Of a stretch of 24,927 nt of DNA, positions 1-7,260 are shown in pieces. The notes beneath the pieces are model-generated. The model did no database searches and was not told the origin of the DNA. It saw only the letters and a list, made by a program, of their open reading frames with translations. The stretch is from Bacteroidaceae bacterium (GTDB lineage: Bacteria > Bacteroidota > Bacteroidia > Bacteroidales > Bacteroidaceae): positions 1-24,927 of the forward strand of contig JAILIJ010000108.1 of the NCBI GenBank assembly GCA_024695315.1. The letters run 5' to 3'. Every line of letters begins with the position of its first letter. The first letter of the stretch is position 1. Both the position numbers and the translations under genes were made by a program.

Positions 1-507
1 GTTAAAGAAGCACTTGAAATTGTAGGTAAAGCACCAAGTTTTAAGGATGAGCTTTGGATGTCAACGTCTTTCGAATGTAAATCATGTTTTCCACGTTTAG
101 GAGAATATGAGAGTTTGGCCATTCCTACGTGGTTCTATGGACATGAACCTCCAACAGCTTTTGCAACCCATATTGCTAAGTTCTTCGATAATAGTATACG
201 CGAAGATACTATTCTTACCGAAGCCTATGGCGGACTTATTTATATGCCAGGAAGTGCTGGCACGCTTCAAGAGATTTTCCAAGAAGCTGTTCAAGATCAT
301 TATGTTTGTTTTGGTTATCCTAGTCCTATGGTATTTGTAGGTGAAGATTATTGGAATAAAGAAGTTCCAGTAATTCCGTTCGTCGATTATATGATTAAAA
401 GTGGCCATTATAAGAATCTTCTAATTAATGTCGTAGATTCGGCGGACGATATAGTGAAGTCAATCGTTGATTTTAAGAAAATCTATGATTCGAAATATAA
501 AAAATAG
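1..507 (+). CDS. LOG-family (TIGR00730-like) Rossmann nucleotide-binding protein, 3' part
   Basis: The reading frame is open from the first base of the window, so the N-terminus is missing; 168 residues and a TAG stop are visible. The segment YMPGSAGTLQEIFQEA corresponds to the PGGxGTxxE signature of LOG-family proteins (the fold once called lysine decarboxylase-like), with Ser-Ala in place of Gly-x. Well-studied LOG members bind nucleotides, and some release cytokinin bases from ribotides; the substrate of this protein cannot be told from sequence. Before the motif is a stretch (FECKSCFPRLGEYESLAIPTW) that I cannot assign to a known site. It is probably cytoplasmic. The next gene begins 8 bases after the stop, so the two are likely co-transcribed. 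The family call is fairly secure; the role is unknown. Confidence 0.72.
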   Translation, partial: VKEALEIVGKAPSFKDELWMSTSFECKSCFPRLGEYESLAIPTWFYGHEPPTAFATHIAKFFDNSIREDTILTEAYGGLIYMPGSAGTLQEIFQEAVQDHYVCFGYPSPMVFVGEDYWNKEVPVIPFVDYMIKSGHYKNLLINVVDSADDIVKSIVDFKKIYDSKYKK

Positions 508-515
508 TTCCTTTG

Positions 516-1010
516 ATGGTGATAAAAATTCTTAATCCGGAAGATCGACATTTGCATGAGGAAATGAGCAAACAGATTGTAGCAAATCTGCCGCGTGAAG
601 ATTTCCTTATTCCTATGTCGGAGGCGGAATATGATGAGACTTTCAAGAAAGGTAGTCCGGATGTGGTATATGCTTTATTTGAAGGCGAAAATATGGTGGC
701 TACCAGTAGTATGCTTCATGATGTCAGGGATTATGCCTCGGAGCCTGAAATGAGCGATATTCTTCTTGGTAAATGTATAGAGATTGGGGAGTGTATGGTT
801 CTCCCCTCTCATCGCGGTCAGAACCTGATGTTCATGCTAAATAATCTTATTATTGATACAGCCAGGGAGCGTGGGGTAGAATATATCCTTGCAACTGCCC
901 ATCCTGATAATATCGCGAGTAACACATCTCTCCAGCATTTAGGCCTAAAGCTAATAAAGACTTTCGATCGCCATGGCTATCTTCGGAATCTTTATGCTAT
1001 GAAATTGTGA
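516..1010 (+). CDS. GNAT-family N-acetyltransferase
   Basis: A 164-residue single-domain protein. The segment IGECMVLPSHRGQNLMFMLNNLIIDTARERG fits strand 4, the acetyl-CoA pyrophosphate loop (RGQNL standing for the usual R/Q-x-x-G-x-G/A) and helix 3 of a GNAT fold. The following HPDNIASNTSLQHLGLKLIKTFDRHG fits the strand 5/helix 4 region that closes the fold. An in-frame TTG lies at 513, but I chose the ATG at 516 because it directly follows and is a normal start. No Shine-Dalgarno sequence is present. The gene follows the LOG-family gene by 8 bases and probably shares its transcript. It presumably transfers an acyl group from acyl-CoA to an amine; the substrate cannot be predicted. The first phased repeat array starts immediately after its stop codon. 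Confidence 0.8.
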   Translation: MVIKILNPEDRHLHEEMSKQIVANLPREDFLIPMSEAEYDETFKKGSPDVVYALFEGENMVATSSMLHDVRDYASEPEMSDILLGKCIEIGECMVLPSHRGQNLMFMLNNLIIDTARERGVEYILATAHPDNIASNTSLQHLGLKLIKTFDRHGYLRNLYAMKL

Positions 1011-1013
1011 TTT

Positions 1014-1110
1014 TAGAAGGGCTAGTTATTTTAGGTGTTACTAGGAATCCTTAGAAATTTTTAGAAAATCCTAGAACTTCCTAGAATCTCTAGTCCTTTC
1101 TTAGAAAAAA
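1014..1110. repeat. 10-bp-period degenerate array, core YTAGAA
   Basis: TAG trinucleotides begin at 1014, 1023, 1032, 1042, 1052, 1062, 1072, 1082, 1091 and 1102. The six from 1032 to 1082 are spaced exactly 10 bases apart. Typical units are CTAGGAATCC, TTAGAAATTT, TTAGAAAATC, CTAGAACTTC and CTAGAATCTC. The core is kept while the last four positions drift, so this is not a simple recent tandem duplication. It begins 4 bases after the GNAT stop codon. The spacing is close to one DNA helical turn. Function is unknown. Confidence 0.75.
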
Positions 1111-1385
1111 CTCCCTCACCTCTTTTTTTTACGATAACTCCCCTAAAATAAAATCACATTTATTTCTTGTTTCTGATACTATCTTAACATACCTAACACT
1201 TTAAGTGTTAAACTTTTATAAAAAATCAATATTCTTTGTTGGAAAATTTGCAAAAAGCATATAAAAATATTATATTTGAATATTCATCTGACGATGTCGT
1301 CTCGTACCTGATTCCTATAGGTGTTGAACAATAGTTTTTCTCTAAGAAAAAATGATGTTCATCAACGATGAAAATTAATATGTTT

Positions 1386-1429
1386 TACGAAGGAATTACG
1401 AAGGTAATACGAAGCGTTGTCGAAGGAGG
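1386..1429. repeat. 11-bp-period array, core TACGAAGG (copy A)
   Basis: Four 11-base units start at 1386, 1397, 1408 and 1419: TACGAAGGAAT, TACGAAGGTAA, TACGAAGCGTT and GTCGAAGGAGG. CGAA recurs exactly every 11 bases (1388, 1399, 1410, 1421). The reverse complement of the array at 24245-24299 has the same unit order and shares the 16-mer ACGAAGGTAATACGAA. The two arrays are therefore copies of one dispersed element in opposite orientations. Confidence 0.8.
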
Positions 1430-1520
1430 TGGGGTAGAGAAATGTGCTCTATCTGATACAGCCGTAAATCTTAATTGTGAAGAAATATGATAAGTGTTGC
1501 AAATAAATATACAAAAAACA

Positions 1521-1553
1521 AAAAAGCACTTACAAATTTTGTAAGTGCTTTTT
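1521..1553 (-). terminator. Rho-independent terminator of the tRNA gene
   Basis: The arms AAAAAGCACTTAC (1521-1533) and GTAAGTGCTTTTT (1541-1553) are perfect complements around a 7-base loop. Read on the minus strand, the hairpin lies directly after the tRNA 3' end and is followed by a T-rich tract. Confidence 0.88.
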
Positions 1554-1554
1554 G

Positions 1555-1628
1555 TAGCGGGAGGGGGACCCGAACCCTCGACCTCCGGATTATGAATCCG
1601 ACGCTCTAACCAGCTGAGCTACCCCGCC
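1555..1628 (-). tRNA. tRNA-Met (anticodon CAT)
   Basis: The 74-base cloverleaf reads 5' from 1628. The acceptor arm GGCGGGG pairs with TCCCGCT using G-U pairs at both ends. The D arm is GCTC/GAGC. The anticodon stem is TCGGA/TCCGG with loop TTCATAA, giving CAT. The T loop is TTCGGGT. As I fold it, the T stem (GAGGG/CCCCC) has one A-C mismatch. The 3' CCA is not encoded. CAT could mean elongator Met, initiator Met or lysidine-modified Ile; the G1-U72 end argues against a typical mismatched initiator, and elongator Met is the best guess. It has its own promoter at 1681-1710 and its own terminator, so it is a single-gene unit. Confidence 0.93.
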
Positions 1629-1680
1629 ATCACTAAACCGTGTCTTTGTTGTTGACTTGGCTTGTTCGTTTTAGCGAGTG

Positions 1681-1710
1681 CAAAGGTACGGCTTTTTTCT
1701 TAACCTCCAA
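1681..1710 (-). promoter_or_regulatory. Bacteroidota-type promoter of the tRNA gene
   Basis: On the minus strand, TACCTTTG (1688-1681) matches the -7 consensus TAnnTTTG. A TTG (1710-1708) lies 19 bases further upstream, the expected -33 spacing. The tRNA starts about 50 bases downstream. Confidence 0.75.
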
Positions 1711-1720
1711 ACTTTTTAAA

Positions 1721-2500
1721 CTAAAATTTATCAATTTCTTGCAAAATTTTTGCAATTCCATTGTTGTCTACGCTATCTGTGACAATTTTTGCGTATTTCT
1801 TGACATTATCGAGTGCGTTTCCCATAGCAATTCCTATTCCTGCGTGTGAGAGCATTGCTATGTCATTTCCCCCATCTCCGAACGCCATAGTTTCATTTAA
1901 TTCGATTCCATAATGCTTAATTACTTCGTCTATACCTGTTGCTTTGCTTGTTCCTTTGGCAATACAGTCGGCAAAGTCGGGATGCCATCTGTGAGCGTCG
2001 CAATTTGGAAGAATATTATCCATCATGAATTTTTCTTCTTCTGAGTTGAAGAAGGCTATGATTTGAAGTACGTCGATATCAAGACTGTGTTCTGGCGCAT
2101 ATTGAGTCTTAGAAGGCTCCAAATTTAGCAATTTGTAAACGGACTCGCTTTTCTCGTTTGGAAAGATTGTAAAAGTCTCTTCGTTGCCAGCGAAGGTAAC
2201 ACACATTTTGTGTTGCTTGGCGTATTCTGTAATCTTTTTGACATCATCCTTGCAGACCGGTCTGTTATAGACAATTTTACCGTCTTTGTCGCAGAAACAA
2301 GCGCCTGTAACCGACATTATGCCGTCGTATTCCAAATCCTCCAAATTATTGATAAAAGGCATAGGTCTGCCTGTAGCTATAAATACCTTAATGCCCTTTT
2401 TCCTTACCTCATGTATGGCATCTTTTGTTGACTGTGGAATAGAATGAGTCTTAAATGACACCAAAGTGCCGTCTACATCAAAGAATATTGCTTTTATCAT
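1721..2500 (-). CDS. Cof-type HAD-superfamily (IIB) hydrolase
   Basis: A 259-residue cytoplasmic phosphatase of the Cof/YidA type. All HAD motifs are visible: motif I FFDVDGT with nucleophile Asp8 and acid/base Asp10, motif II IATGRP around Thr43, motif III Lys at about 182 (AKGTSKATG), and motif IV GDGGNDIAML with Asp209 and Asp213. The region between motifs II and III is the C2-type cap that sets substrate choice. Relatives dephosphorylate sugar phosphates, FMN or PLP; the actual substrate is not predictable. The upstream helix-hairpin-helix gene ends one base before this ATG (TGA, T, ATG), so the two are translationally coupled. That context does not obviously explain a phosphatase function. 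Confidence 0.9.
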   Translation of the reverse strand: MIKAIFFDVDGTLVSFKTHSIPQSTKDAIHEVRKKGIKVFIATGRPMPFINNLEDLEYDGIMSVTGACFCDKDGKIVYNRPVCKDDVKKITEYAKQHKMCVTFAGNEETFTIFPNEKSESVYKLLNLEPSKTQYAPEHSLDIDVLQIIAFFNSEEEKFMMDNILPNCDAHRWHPDFADCIAKGTSKATGIDEVIKHYGIELNETMAFGDGGNDIAMLSHAGIGIAMGNALDNVKKYAKIVTDSVDNNGIAKILQEIDKF

Positions 2501-2501
2501 A

Positions 2502-3419
2502 TCAAAAAATTATGTAAGGCTTCAGTCGCTCGGTTTCATCCTCTGTAAAGACTCCTATACTTGCGAGGTGTGCAATGTCCTTTATGTCGCCATAAAGTCG
2601 TCTATATTGCATAATATCTCGCGTTTGGTCGTAGGAGATGTACGGATGTGAGTTGATCCTCTGAAAACTATCTTTATTTATATTTATCTTATTTATATCT
2701 GGATTGTTAGAAATCTCGAACCATTCCAACAATTCTGGTGAGACAATTTTTATCTCTGCTATTTGTTTTATATCTGTGTAGCCGCCAAGTTTGCCTCTGT
2801 ACCGTATTATGGCCTCGGAAATTTTCTTTCCTATTCCCGGAATGCTGCAAAGTAGGGTTGTGTCTGCTGTGTTTGGGTCTACTTTAGTCAGCGTTTTGAA
2901 TTTTGCGGCTATATATTTGCGCTGGTAGGGCGAGTCCGCTTTGGATACGTGTTCGGTATACTCTGATGCCTTTTTACGCGTTCTATTTGCGGCATCGTCC
3001 TTTATGTAATTATTTGTCCTCTTTGTTTGGGCTATTTGGTACTCTTTGCCTATTACGATGTATGGCTCTAATACCTTATAGTCAGATTCTTCCCACCCAT
3101 AAGTACGAAGTATAGACTCTGGCGTCCTAAATATAGCTCCAGCTCGCCTGTATTTCATGAAATTCTTTATTTTCCATGACTTAATGCCAAAGTTGGTAAG
3201 TGTGAGCGAATCAACTGTATTGGGGTCAAATGTGGATAATGAAACCTTTTGCCCTTCTACATGTGTTGTCAATTCTGACTTTGGCGATCCTTTCTCAACT
3301 TTTTTGCTTTCCAGATGATCTACGACTAATAATATTCCGAAGCAAAACGTAGCTATACAGGCGAGTATAATGATGGCTCGCCTGTCACTTTTTGGGTATT
3401 TCTGAAAAAAATTAGTCAT
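2502..3419 (-). CDS. ComEA-like helix-hairpin-helix protein with N-terminal membrane anchor
   Basis: A 305-residue protein. A charged N-terminus is followed by one membrane segment (about residues 15-33, AIIILACIATFCFGILLVV), then a long soluble part expected outside the inner membrane. Three related helix-hairpin-helix units follow: near residue 65 (FDPNTVDSLTLTNFGIKSW), near 178 (KVDPNTADTTLLCSIPGIGKK) and near 245 (ININKDSFQRINSHP). Only the middle unit has the full PGIGKK hairpin expected to contact the DNA backbone. ComEA proteins bind incoming DNA in the periplasm during transformation, so a DNA-uptake or DNA-binding envelope role is plausible but not shown. No other competence gene is in the window. 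It is coupled to the HAD gene with a one-base gap. Confidence 0.82.
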   Translation of the reverse strand: MTNFFQKYPKSDRRAIIILACIATFCFGILLVVDHLESKKVEKGSPKSELTTHVEGQKVSLSTFDPNTVDSLTLTNFGIKSWKIKNFMKYRRAGAIFRTPESILRTYGWEESDYKVLEPYIVIGKEYQIAQTKRTNNYIKDDAANRTRKKASEYTEHVSKADSPYQRKYIAAKFKTLTKVDPNTADTTLLCSIPGIGKKISEAIIRYRGKLGGYTDIKQIAEIKIVSPELLEWFEISNNPDINKININKDSFQRINSHPYISYDQTRDIMQYRRLYGDIKDIAHLASIGVFTEDETERLKPYIIF

Positions 3420-3494
3420 AGTCGTAGATCGTTGGTTTAGCTTTTAGGAATGCGATGTTTGTCAAAAGGATAACAAAGAACTTATCGTATTTTG

Positions 3495-4886
3495 TCAGCC
3501 TAATAACTCACGTATAGTATTGAAGACTCCGAGTTGGTCAAGGAATACCATTCCTATGGCTATTGGTGATATAAATCTAAGTGTGAAAATCAAAAGCTTG
3601 AAATATGGAGCTTTTAACTCTCCATGATTTGAAAGTTCGTCCTTATATAGTTTTTGGTCCAGTACCCATCCTGCAAATATGGATGTTAGTAATCCGCCTA
3701 AAGGCAAGAGAACCATACCAGAAAAACTATCAAACATGTCAAATATGTTTAAGCCTTTGAACTGGATACTTGATAGAGGACCAAAAGATAGGGAACATAA
3801 TGTTCCGAATATGGTTATGACAACCGTAACTAATGTAGCTGCCTTTTTTCTTGTTACTTCAAATTCTTCTGAAACATAGGCTGTTGCTACTTCGTGGAGT
3901 GAGATGGCACTTGTTAGAGCTGCCACAAACAGAAGGAAGTAGAACATCATAGAGAATACGCAGGCGAAGAATGTACCGTTTCCAAATGCTTTCTGGAAGA
4001 CATTAGGAAGTGATATAAAGGTAAGACTTGCTCCAGCCTGAATTTCGTTTGGATCCATTCCAATGTTAAATATAGAAGGGAAGATGATGAAACCAGCCAT
4101 TATAGCAACTATTGTGTCGATAACTGATACGTTAATGGCGGTCGTGGCAAGCTTGGTGTTTTTGGCAAAGTAGCTGGCGTAAGTACATAAGCAGCCCATT
4201 GCTAAAGACATGGAGAAAAAGGCTTGTCCCATAGCCTGAAGAATAACCGAACTGTCTACCTTTGAAAAGTCTACCACAAGGAGAAATTTTATTCCTTCGC
4301 TCGCGCCAGGCAAAAGGACAGAACAGATTACCAGCAGTACAACTATTATAAATAGGGTAGGCATCATTATCTTTGAGAATTTCTCAATTCCAGATTGCAC
4401 ACCCCTTGTTATGACGTAATGAACTACTCCTATAAATAGGAATAACCATATAGTTGGAATCCAAGGATTGCTTGTGAAAGAAGAGAAGATTGAACCATAC
4501 TCCTGGGCTGGAACATCCTGAAATGCGTTTGCCGCAGATAGGTATGTATAGTGAAGTGTCCAAGCGCCTACTACAGAATAGTAGCATAGGATAAACCAAC
4601 CTGTGAAAACGCCGAGACGGCCAACCCATTTCCATGGACTGCCATTTGAAACTATTCGATAGGCTCCCGCTGTATTTGCATGGGTATAGCGACCGATAAG
4701 AAATTCGCTTATCATGATTGGGAGACCCAATAGCACTATGCAGCAGAGGTATATTAATATGAAAGCCGCACCTCCGTTTTGGCCTGTTATGATAGGGAAA
4801 CGCCATATATTACCTAAGCCTACGGCTGAGCCGGCTGCAGCTAATATAGCACCTATTTTACTTCCGAAATTTTCTCTGTTGTTCAT
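3495..4886 (-). CDS. Sodium-dependent neurotransmitter:sodium symporter (NSS/SNF) family transporter
   Basis: A 463-residue polytopic inner-membrane protein with about 11-12 hydrophobic segments, the size of bacterial LeuT/MhsT-type carriers. The family signature is at the N-terminus: GSKIGAILAAAGSAVGLGNIWRFP (residues 8-31), covering the unwound part of TM1 that binds sodium and substrate, then NGGAAFILIYL and GLPIMISEFLIGR in TM2. TM6 (AMGQAFFSMSLAMGCLCTYASY) and TM8 (FLLFVAALTSAISLHE) also fit the LeuT fold. Relatives import amino acids with sodium; the substrate here cannot be read from sequence. The VanZ-like gene ends 28 bases upstream on the same strand, so they may be co-transcribed. 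Confidence 0.93.
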   Translation of the reverse strand: MNNRENFGSKIGAILAAAGSAVGLGNIWRFPIITGQNGGAAFILIYLCCIVLLGLPIMISEFLIGRYTHANTAGAYRIVSNGSPWKWVGRLGVFTGWFILCYYSVVGAWTLHYTYLSAANAFQDVPAQEYGSIFSSFTSNPWIPTIWLFLFIGVVHYVITRGVQSGIEKFSKIMMPTLFIIVVLLVICSVLLPGASEGIKFLLVVDFSKVDSSVILQAMGQAFFSMSLAMGCLCTYASYFAKNTKLATTAINVSVIDTIVAIMAGFIIFPSIFNIGMDPNEIQAGASLTFISLPNVFQKAFGNGTFFACVFSMMFYFLLFVAALTSAISLHEVATAYVSEEFEVTRKKAATLVTVVITIFGTLCSLSFGPLSSIQFKGLNIFDMFDSFSGMVLLPLGGLLTSIFAGWVLDQKLYKDELSNHGELKAPYFKLLIFTLRFISPIAIGMVFLDQLGVFNTIRELLG

Positions 4887-4914
4887 TTTTATTCCGTAAC
4901 TTTTTTTGTGTTAT

Positions 4915-5304
4915 TTACTTTGTGTGTTTTCTCGATAGAATGGTAAATGCTAAAATGCTGATAATAAATCCAAGAATGACACCTACGCAGTCGGCTATGA
5001 AGTCAAGCATATCTCCACTTCTGTATGTGGTAAGATTTTCTTGGATAATCTCCATCAATCCACCTAAAAATGCAGGATAAATAATGCTTACTAAACATAT
5101 AGATACCGAAATTTTTCTATGCTTGTTCTTAAAGTAATCAAGCCATAGCGCACATGTTAATCCTCCATACATCACAAAATGTACCCATTTATCTATTAGT
5201 GGGACACCTTCTAACGGTTTAACTTCAGGAATTGGTATGGTGCTTAGTATCACTATACCTATTGAAGCTAATATCGAAAATATGTACTTGTTAATTATTG
5301 CCAT
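4915..5304 (-). CDS. VanZ-like family membrane protein
   Basis: A 129-residue protein with about four membrane segments (residues ~7-23, 44-60, 70-86, 103-122). It shows the VanZ-family pattern: DKWVHFVMYGGLTCAL near residues 39-54, then LMEIIQENLTTYRSGDMLDFIADCVGVILGF near 83-113, with the conserved acidic and Gln residues and the R-x-x-D-x-x-D arrangement. VanZ gives low-level teicoplanin resistance in enterococci, but the many short stand-alone homologues in other bacteria have no established role, so resistance should not be inferred. It is followed after 28 bases by the NSS transporter. Confidence 0.85.
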   Translation of the reverse strand: MAIINKYIFSILASIGIVILSTIPIPEVKPLEGVPLIDKWVHFVMYGGLTCALWLDYFKNKHRKISVSICLVSIIYPAFLGGLMEIIQENLTTYRSGDMLDFIADCVGVILGFIISILAFTILSRKHTK

Positions 5305-5413
5305 TATGTTTAGTTGTATTATATGATTATGAATTGCGTGTTGAGATATGTTTTATTGATCAGATTTTAAAAGGAAGCATTACTCAATTTGCAATCAATA
5401 GCTTATTGTTCTG

Positions 5414-5887
5414 TTACTTTTCCCAGGTAGAGAAAGGTTTCCTCATCAAGTGTGAATTATAATAACGGCGATCACCAGTTACTTCTTCACCTAGAAAATC
5501 AGGTTTGATGTATGGCTCATCTTCTGATTCTAATTCTATTTCGGCCATTATGAGACCTTGGTTCTCACCAAAAAACTCATCGACTTCGACGGTATGTTTG
5601 CCGCTTTTGACTAACCATCGGTCTTTGATTATTCGCCCTGGCATACATAGTTTCATGAGTTCTTTGGCATCATCCATAGGAATTTCTGTCTCAAATTCAT
5701 AGCGAGTCATACCGCCATTTGTTGATGGGCCTTTTATTGTGAGGTAAGCCTTGTCGTTGCGAATGCGGAAGCGAACAGTTTTGCCAGACTCTGTGGCCAT
5801 ATATCCTTGCTCTATGTGGTAGCGTTCATAGGCTAAATGCTTAAATTCTCCAACAACAAGGAATTTTCTTTCTATTTCGTTGTGCAT
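5414..5887 (-). CDS. CYTH domain protein (triphosphate tunnel metalloenzyme)
   Basis: A 157-residue single-domain protein. It opens with the ExExK signature (Glu4, Glu6, Lys8 in HNEIERKFLV). Paired basic and acidic residues on successive strands follow, as expected for the eight-stranded tunnel: VRFRIR, AYLTIKGP, RYEFETEI, IKDRWLV, TVEVDEF and IMAEIELESE. Family members act on triphosphate substrates with divalent metal (inorganic triphosphate, thiamine triphosphate, or ATP in class IV adenylate cyclases). Small bacterial versions of this size are most often inorganic triphosphatases, which is the likeliest activity here. It is separated from prfB by a 102-base gap with a strong hairpin, so it is probably transcribed separately. 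Confidence 0.88.
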   Translation of the reverse strand: MHNEIERKFLVVGEFKHLAYERYHIEQGYMATESGKTVRFRIRNDKAYLTIKGPSTNGGMTRYEFETEIPMDDAKELMKLCMPGRIIKDRWLVKSGKHTVEVDEFFGENQGLIMAEIELESEDEPYIKPDFLGEEVTGDRRYYNSHLMRKPFSTWEK

Positions 5888-5910
5888 AGTATAAAAGGAT
5901 TAATATGTTT

Positions 5911-5959
5911 TGTAAAGGCAATTTAGGCAGTGGGGCCTAAATGGATATTTGCCTTTACA
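5911..5959 (-). terminator. Two-tier hairpin in the CYTH/prfB gap
   Basis: The outer arms TGTAAAGGCA (5911-5920) and TGCCTTTACA (5950-5959) enclose perfect inner arms ATTTAGGC (5921-5928) and GCCTAAAT (5935-5942), with a 7-base bulge on one side only. It begins 31 bases after the prfB stop. The minus strand has no clean T run after it, so it may be a transcript-stabilising or attenuating structure rather than an intrinsic terminator. Confidence 0.5.
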
Positions 5960-5989
5960 TTTGTTGCTTTTTTGACTCGCTAATTATAT

Positions 5990-7105
5990 TTAGCCTTCTT
6001 GACCAGAGAATTCCATCAGGTAAGCCTTGATGAAATCATCAATTTTACCATCCATGACTCCTGTAACGTCGCTTGTCTGGTAATTTGTACGATGGTCTTT
6101 TACGCGTCTATCATCAAAGACGTATGAACGAATTTGGCTTCCCCATTCAATTTTCTTTTTGCCAGCTTCAACTTTCTGCTGTTCTGCCATTCTCTTTTGG
6201 AGCGCACGGTCATAGAGCTGTGAGCGAAGAAGACGAAGAGCATTCTCTCTGTTTTCAAGCTGCTTACGCGTTTCTGTGTTTTCGATGAGGATTTCCTCTT
6301 CTTCACCTGTGTCTGGGTCAACATATTGGTAACGAAGACGAACTCCTGTTTCTACCTTATTGACATTCTGACCACCCGCACCGCCACTTCGGAAGAGGTC
6401 CCAAGTGATTTTACTTTTATCGATGACAACTTCTATGGAATCGTCAACCAATGGAGTGACGAATACTGAGGCAAAAGATGTCATACGCTTTCCCTGAGCG
6501 TTATATGGGGAAACGCGAACAAGGCGATGGACACCATTTTCACCCTTTAGGAAACCATAAGCCTGGTCACCTTCAATTTCCATGGTTACAGTCTTTATTC
6601 CTGCTTCGTCACCGTCGAGGTAGTTGCTAATAGTAACTTTATATTTATGAGCTTCAGCCCATCGCTGATACATACGCATAAGCATGCTTGCCCAGTCCTG
6701 AGCTTCTGTACCTCCTGCACCAGAGTTGATCTTCAGTACGGCATCCATACCGTCGGCCTCATTACGAAGCATATTCTTTAACTCAAGATCTTCAATCAAA
6801 GAAATAGCATTCTTATAATATTCGTCAACTTCCTCCTCTGTGCTCATCTCATCTTTGAAGAAATCAAAAGCAACCTCTAAATCATCGGCTGCAGATTTAA
6901 CCTCTTTGTAGCCGTCAATCCATTTCTGGAGGTCCTTAACTTTTTTCATCTGTATTTCTGCAGCTTTCGCGTCATCCCAAAATCCAGGTGCTTGTGTGCG
7001 AAGCTGTTCTTCCTCTACTTGAATAAGTTTCTCGTCAATATCGAGATAGCGATGGAGGGCTTCTGTACGTTCCATCACGTCTTTAAGTTGATCTGCTGTA
7101 ATCAT
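5990..7105 (-). CDS. prfB: Peptide chain release factor 2 (RF2)
   Basis: A 371-residue class I release factor that recognises UGA/UAA and triggers peptide release on the ribosome. The catalytic GGQ is at residues 244-246 (SGGAGGQNVNKVETGVRL). NSGAGGTEAQDWASML (about 127-142) is typical of the RF2 superdomain. The stop-codon tripeptide position, SPF in E. coli RF2, reads SPY (residues 199-201, VRVSPYNAQGKRMTSF); the RF2-like flanks still support RF2 over RF1. At the place where many prfB genes have the autoregulatory CTT-TGA frameshift (after GYL), this gene reads TAT CTC GAT (YLD, residues 20-22) in one open frame. The autoregulatory +1 frameshift is therefore absent. A TAnnTTTG element lies 20 bases upstream of the start. 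Confidence 0.96.
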   Translation of the reverse strand: MITADQLKDVMERTEALHRYLDIDEKLIQVEEEQLRTQAPGFWDDAKAAEIQMKKVKDLQKWIDGYKEVKSAADDLEVAFDFFKDEMSTEEEVDEYYKNAISLIEDLELKNMLRNEADGMDAVLKINSGAGGTEAQDWASMLMRMYQRWAEAHKYKVTISNYLDGDEAGIKTVTMEIEGDQAYGFLKGENGVHRLVRVSPYNAQGKRMTSFASVFVTPLVDDSIEVVIDKSKITWDLFRSGGAGGQNVNKVETGVRLRYQYVDPDTGEEEEILIENTETRKQLENRENALRLLRSQLYDRALQKRMAEQQKVEAGKKKIEWGSQIRSYVFDDRRVKDHRTNYQTSDVTGVMDGKIDDFIKAYLMEFSGQEG

Positions 7106-7124
7106 AAATTTTAAAATTTGGTTG

Positions 7125-7132
7125 CAAAGTTA
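7125..7132 (-). promoter_or_regulatory. prfB -7 promoter element
   Basis: Minus-strand TAACTTTG matches TAnnTTTG and lies 19 bases before the prfB ATG. I see no clear TTG at -33, so support comes from one element and its position only. Confidence 0.5.
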
Positions 7133-7227
7133 GTAAAAAATGGGAAGATTTTTTATTAAGAAATGCTAAATATCACCTTATTATTGATTTATTCATTCTT
7201 ACTTCTTCATAATCCACTAAAAAAACG

Positions 7228-7235
7228 TATCTTTG
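7228..7235 (+). promoter_or_regulatory. lptF/ribBA operon -7 promoter element
   Basis: TATCTTTG matches TAnnTTTG and lies 25 bases before the permease ATG at 7261. No clear -33 TTG is visible. It is divergent from the prfB element about 100 bases away. Confidence 0.55.
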
Positions 7236-7260
7236 CCGCTTGGAATAAGCCTATCTGTAA

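Larger units (their letters stand above)
1011..1554. other. Non-coding gap with two phased repeat arrays and a terminator
   Basis: This 544-base stretch lies between the converging GNAT gene and tRNA gene, and I found no credible coding frame in it. It holds a 10-bp-period TAG/TAGAA array (1014-1110), a 17-base palindrome TAACACTTTAAGTGTTA (1194-1210), an 11-bp-period CGAAGG array (1386-1429), a lone TGATACAGCCGTA (1454-1466) resembling the core of the 21-bp array near 12.1 kb, and the tRNA terminator at the right end. The rest is A/T-rich with no structure I can name. Confidence 0.7.

Noticed and set aside
1386..1429. CRISPR array
   Set aside because: Unit length of 11 bases is far below CRISPR repeat-spacer units, and there is no Cas gene in the window.
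4915..5304. VanZ-like protein as a glycopeptide-resistance gene
   Set aside because: No vanR/S/H/A/X genes nearby, and stand-alone VanZ-domain proteins are common without any resistance role.
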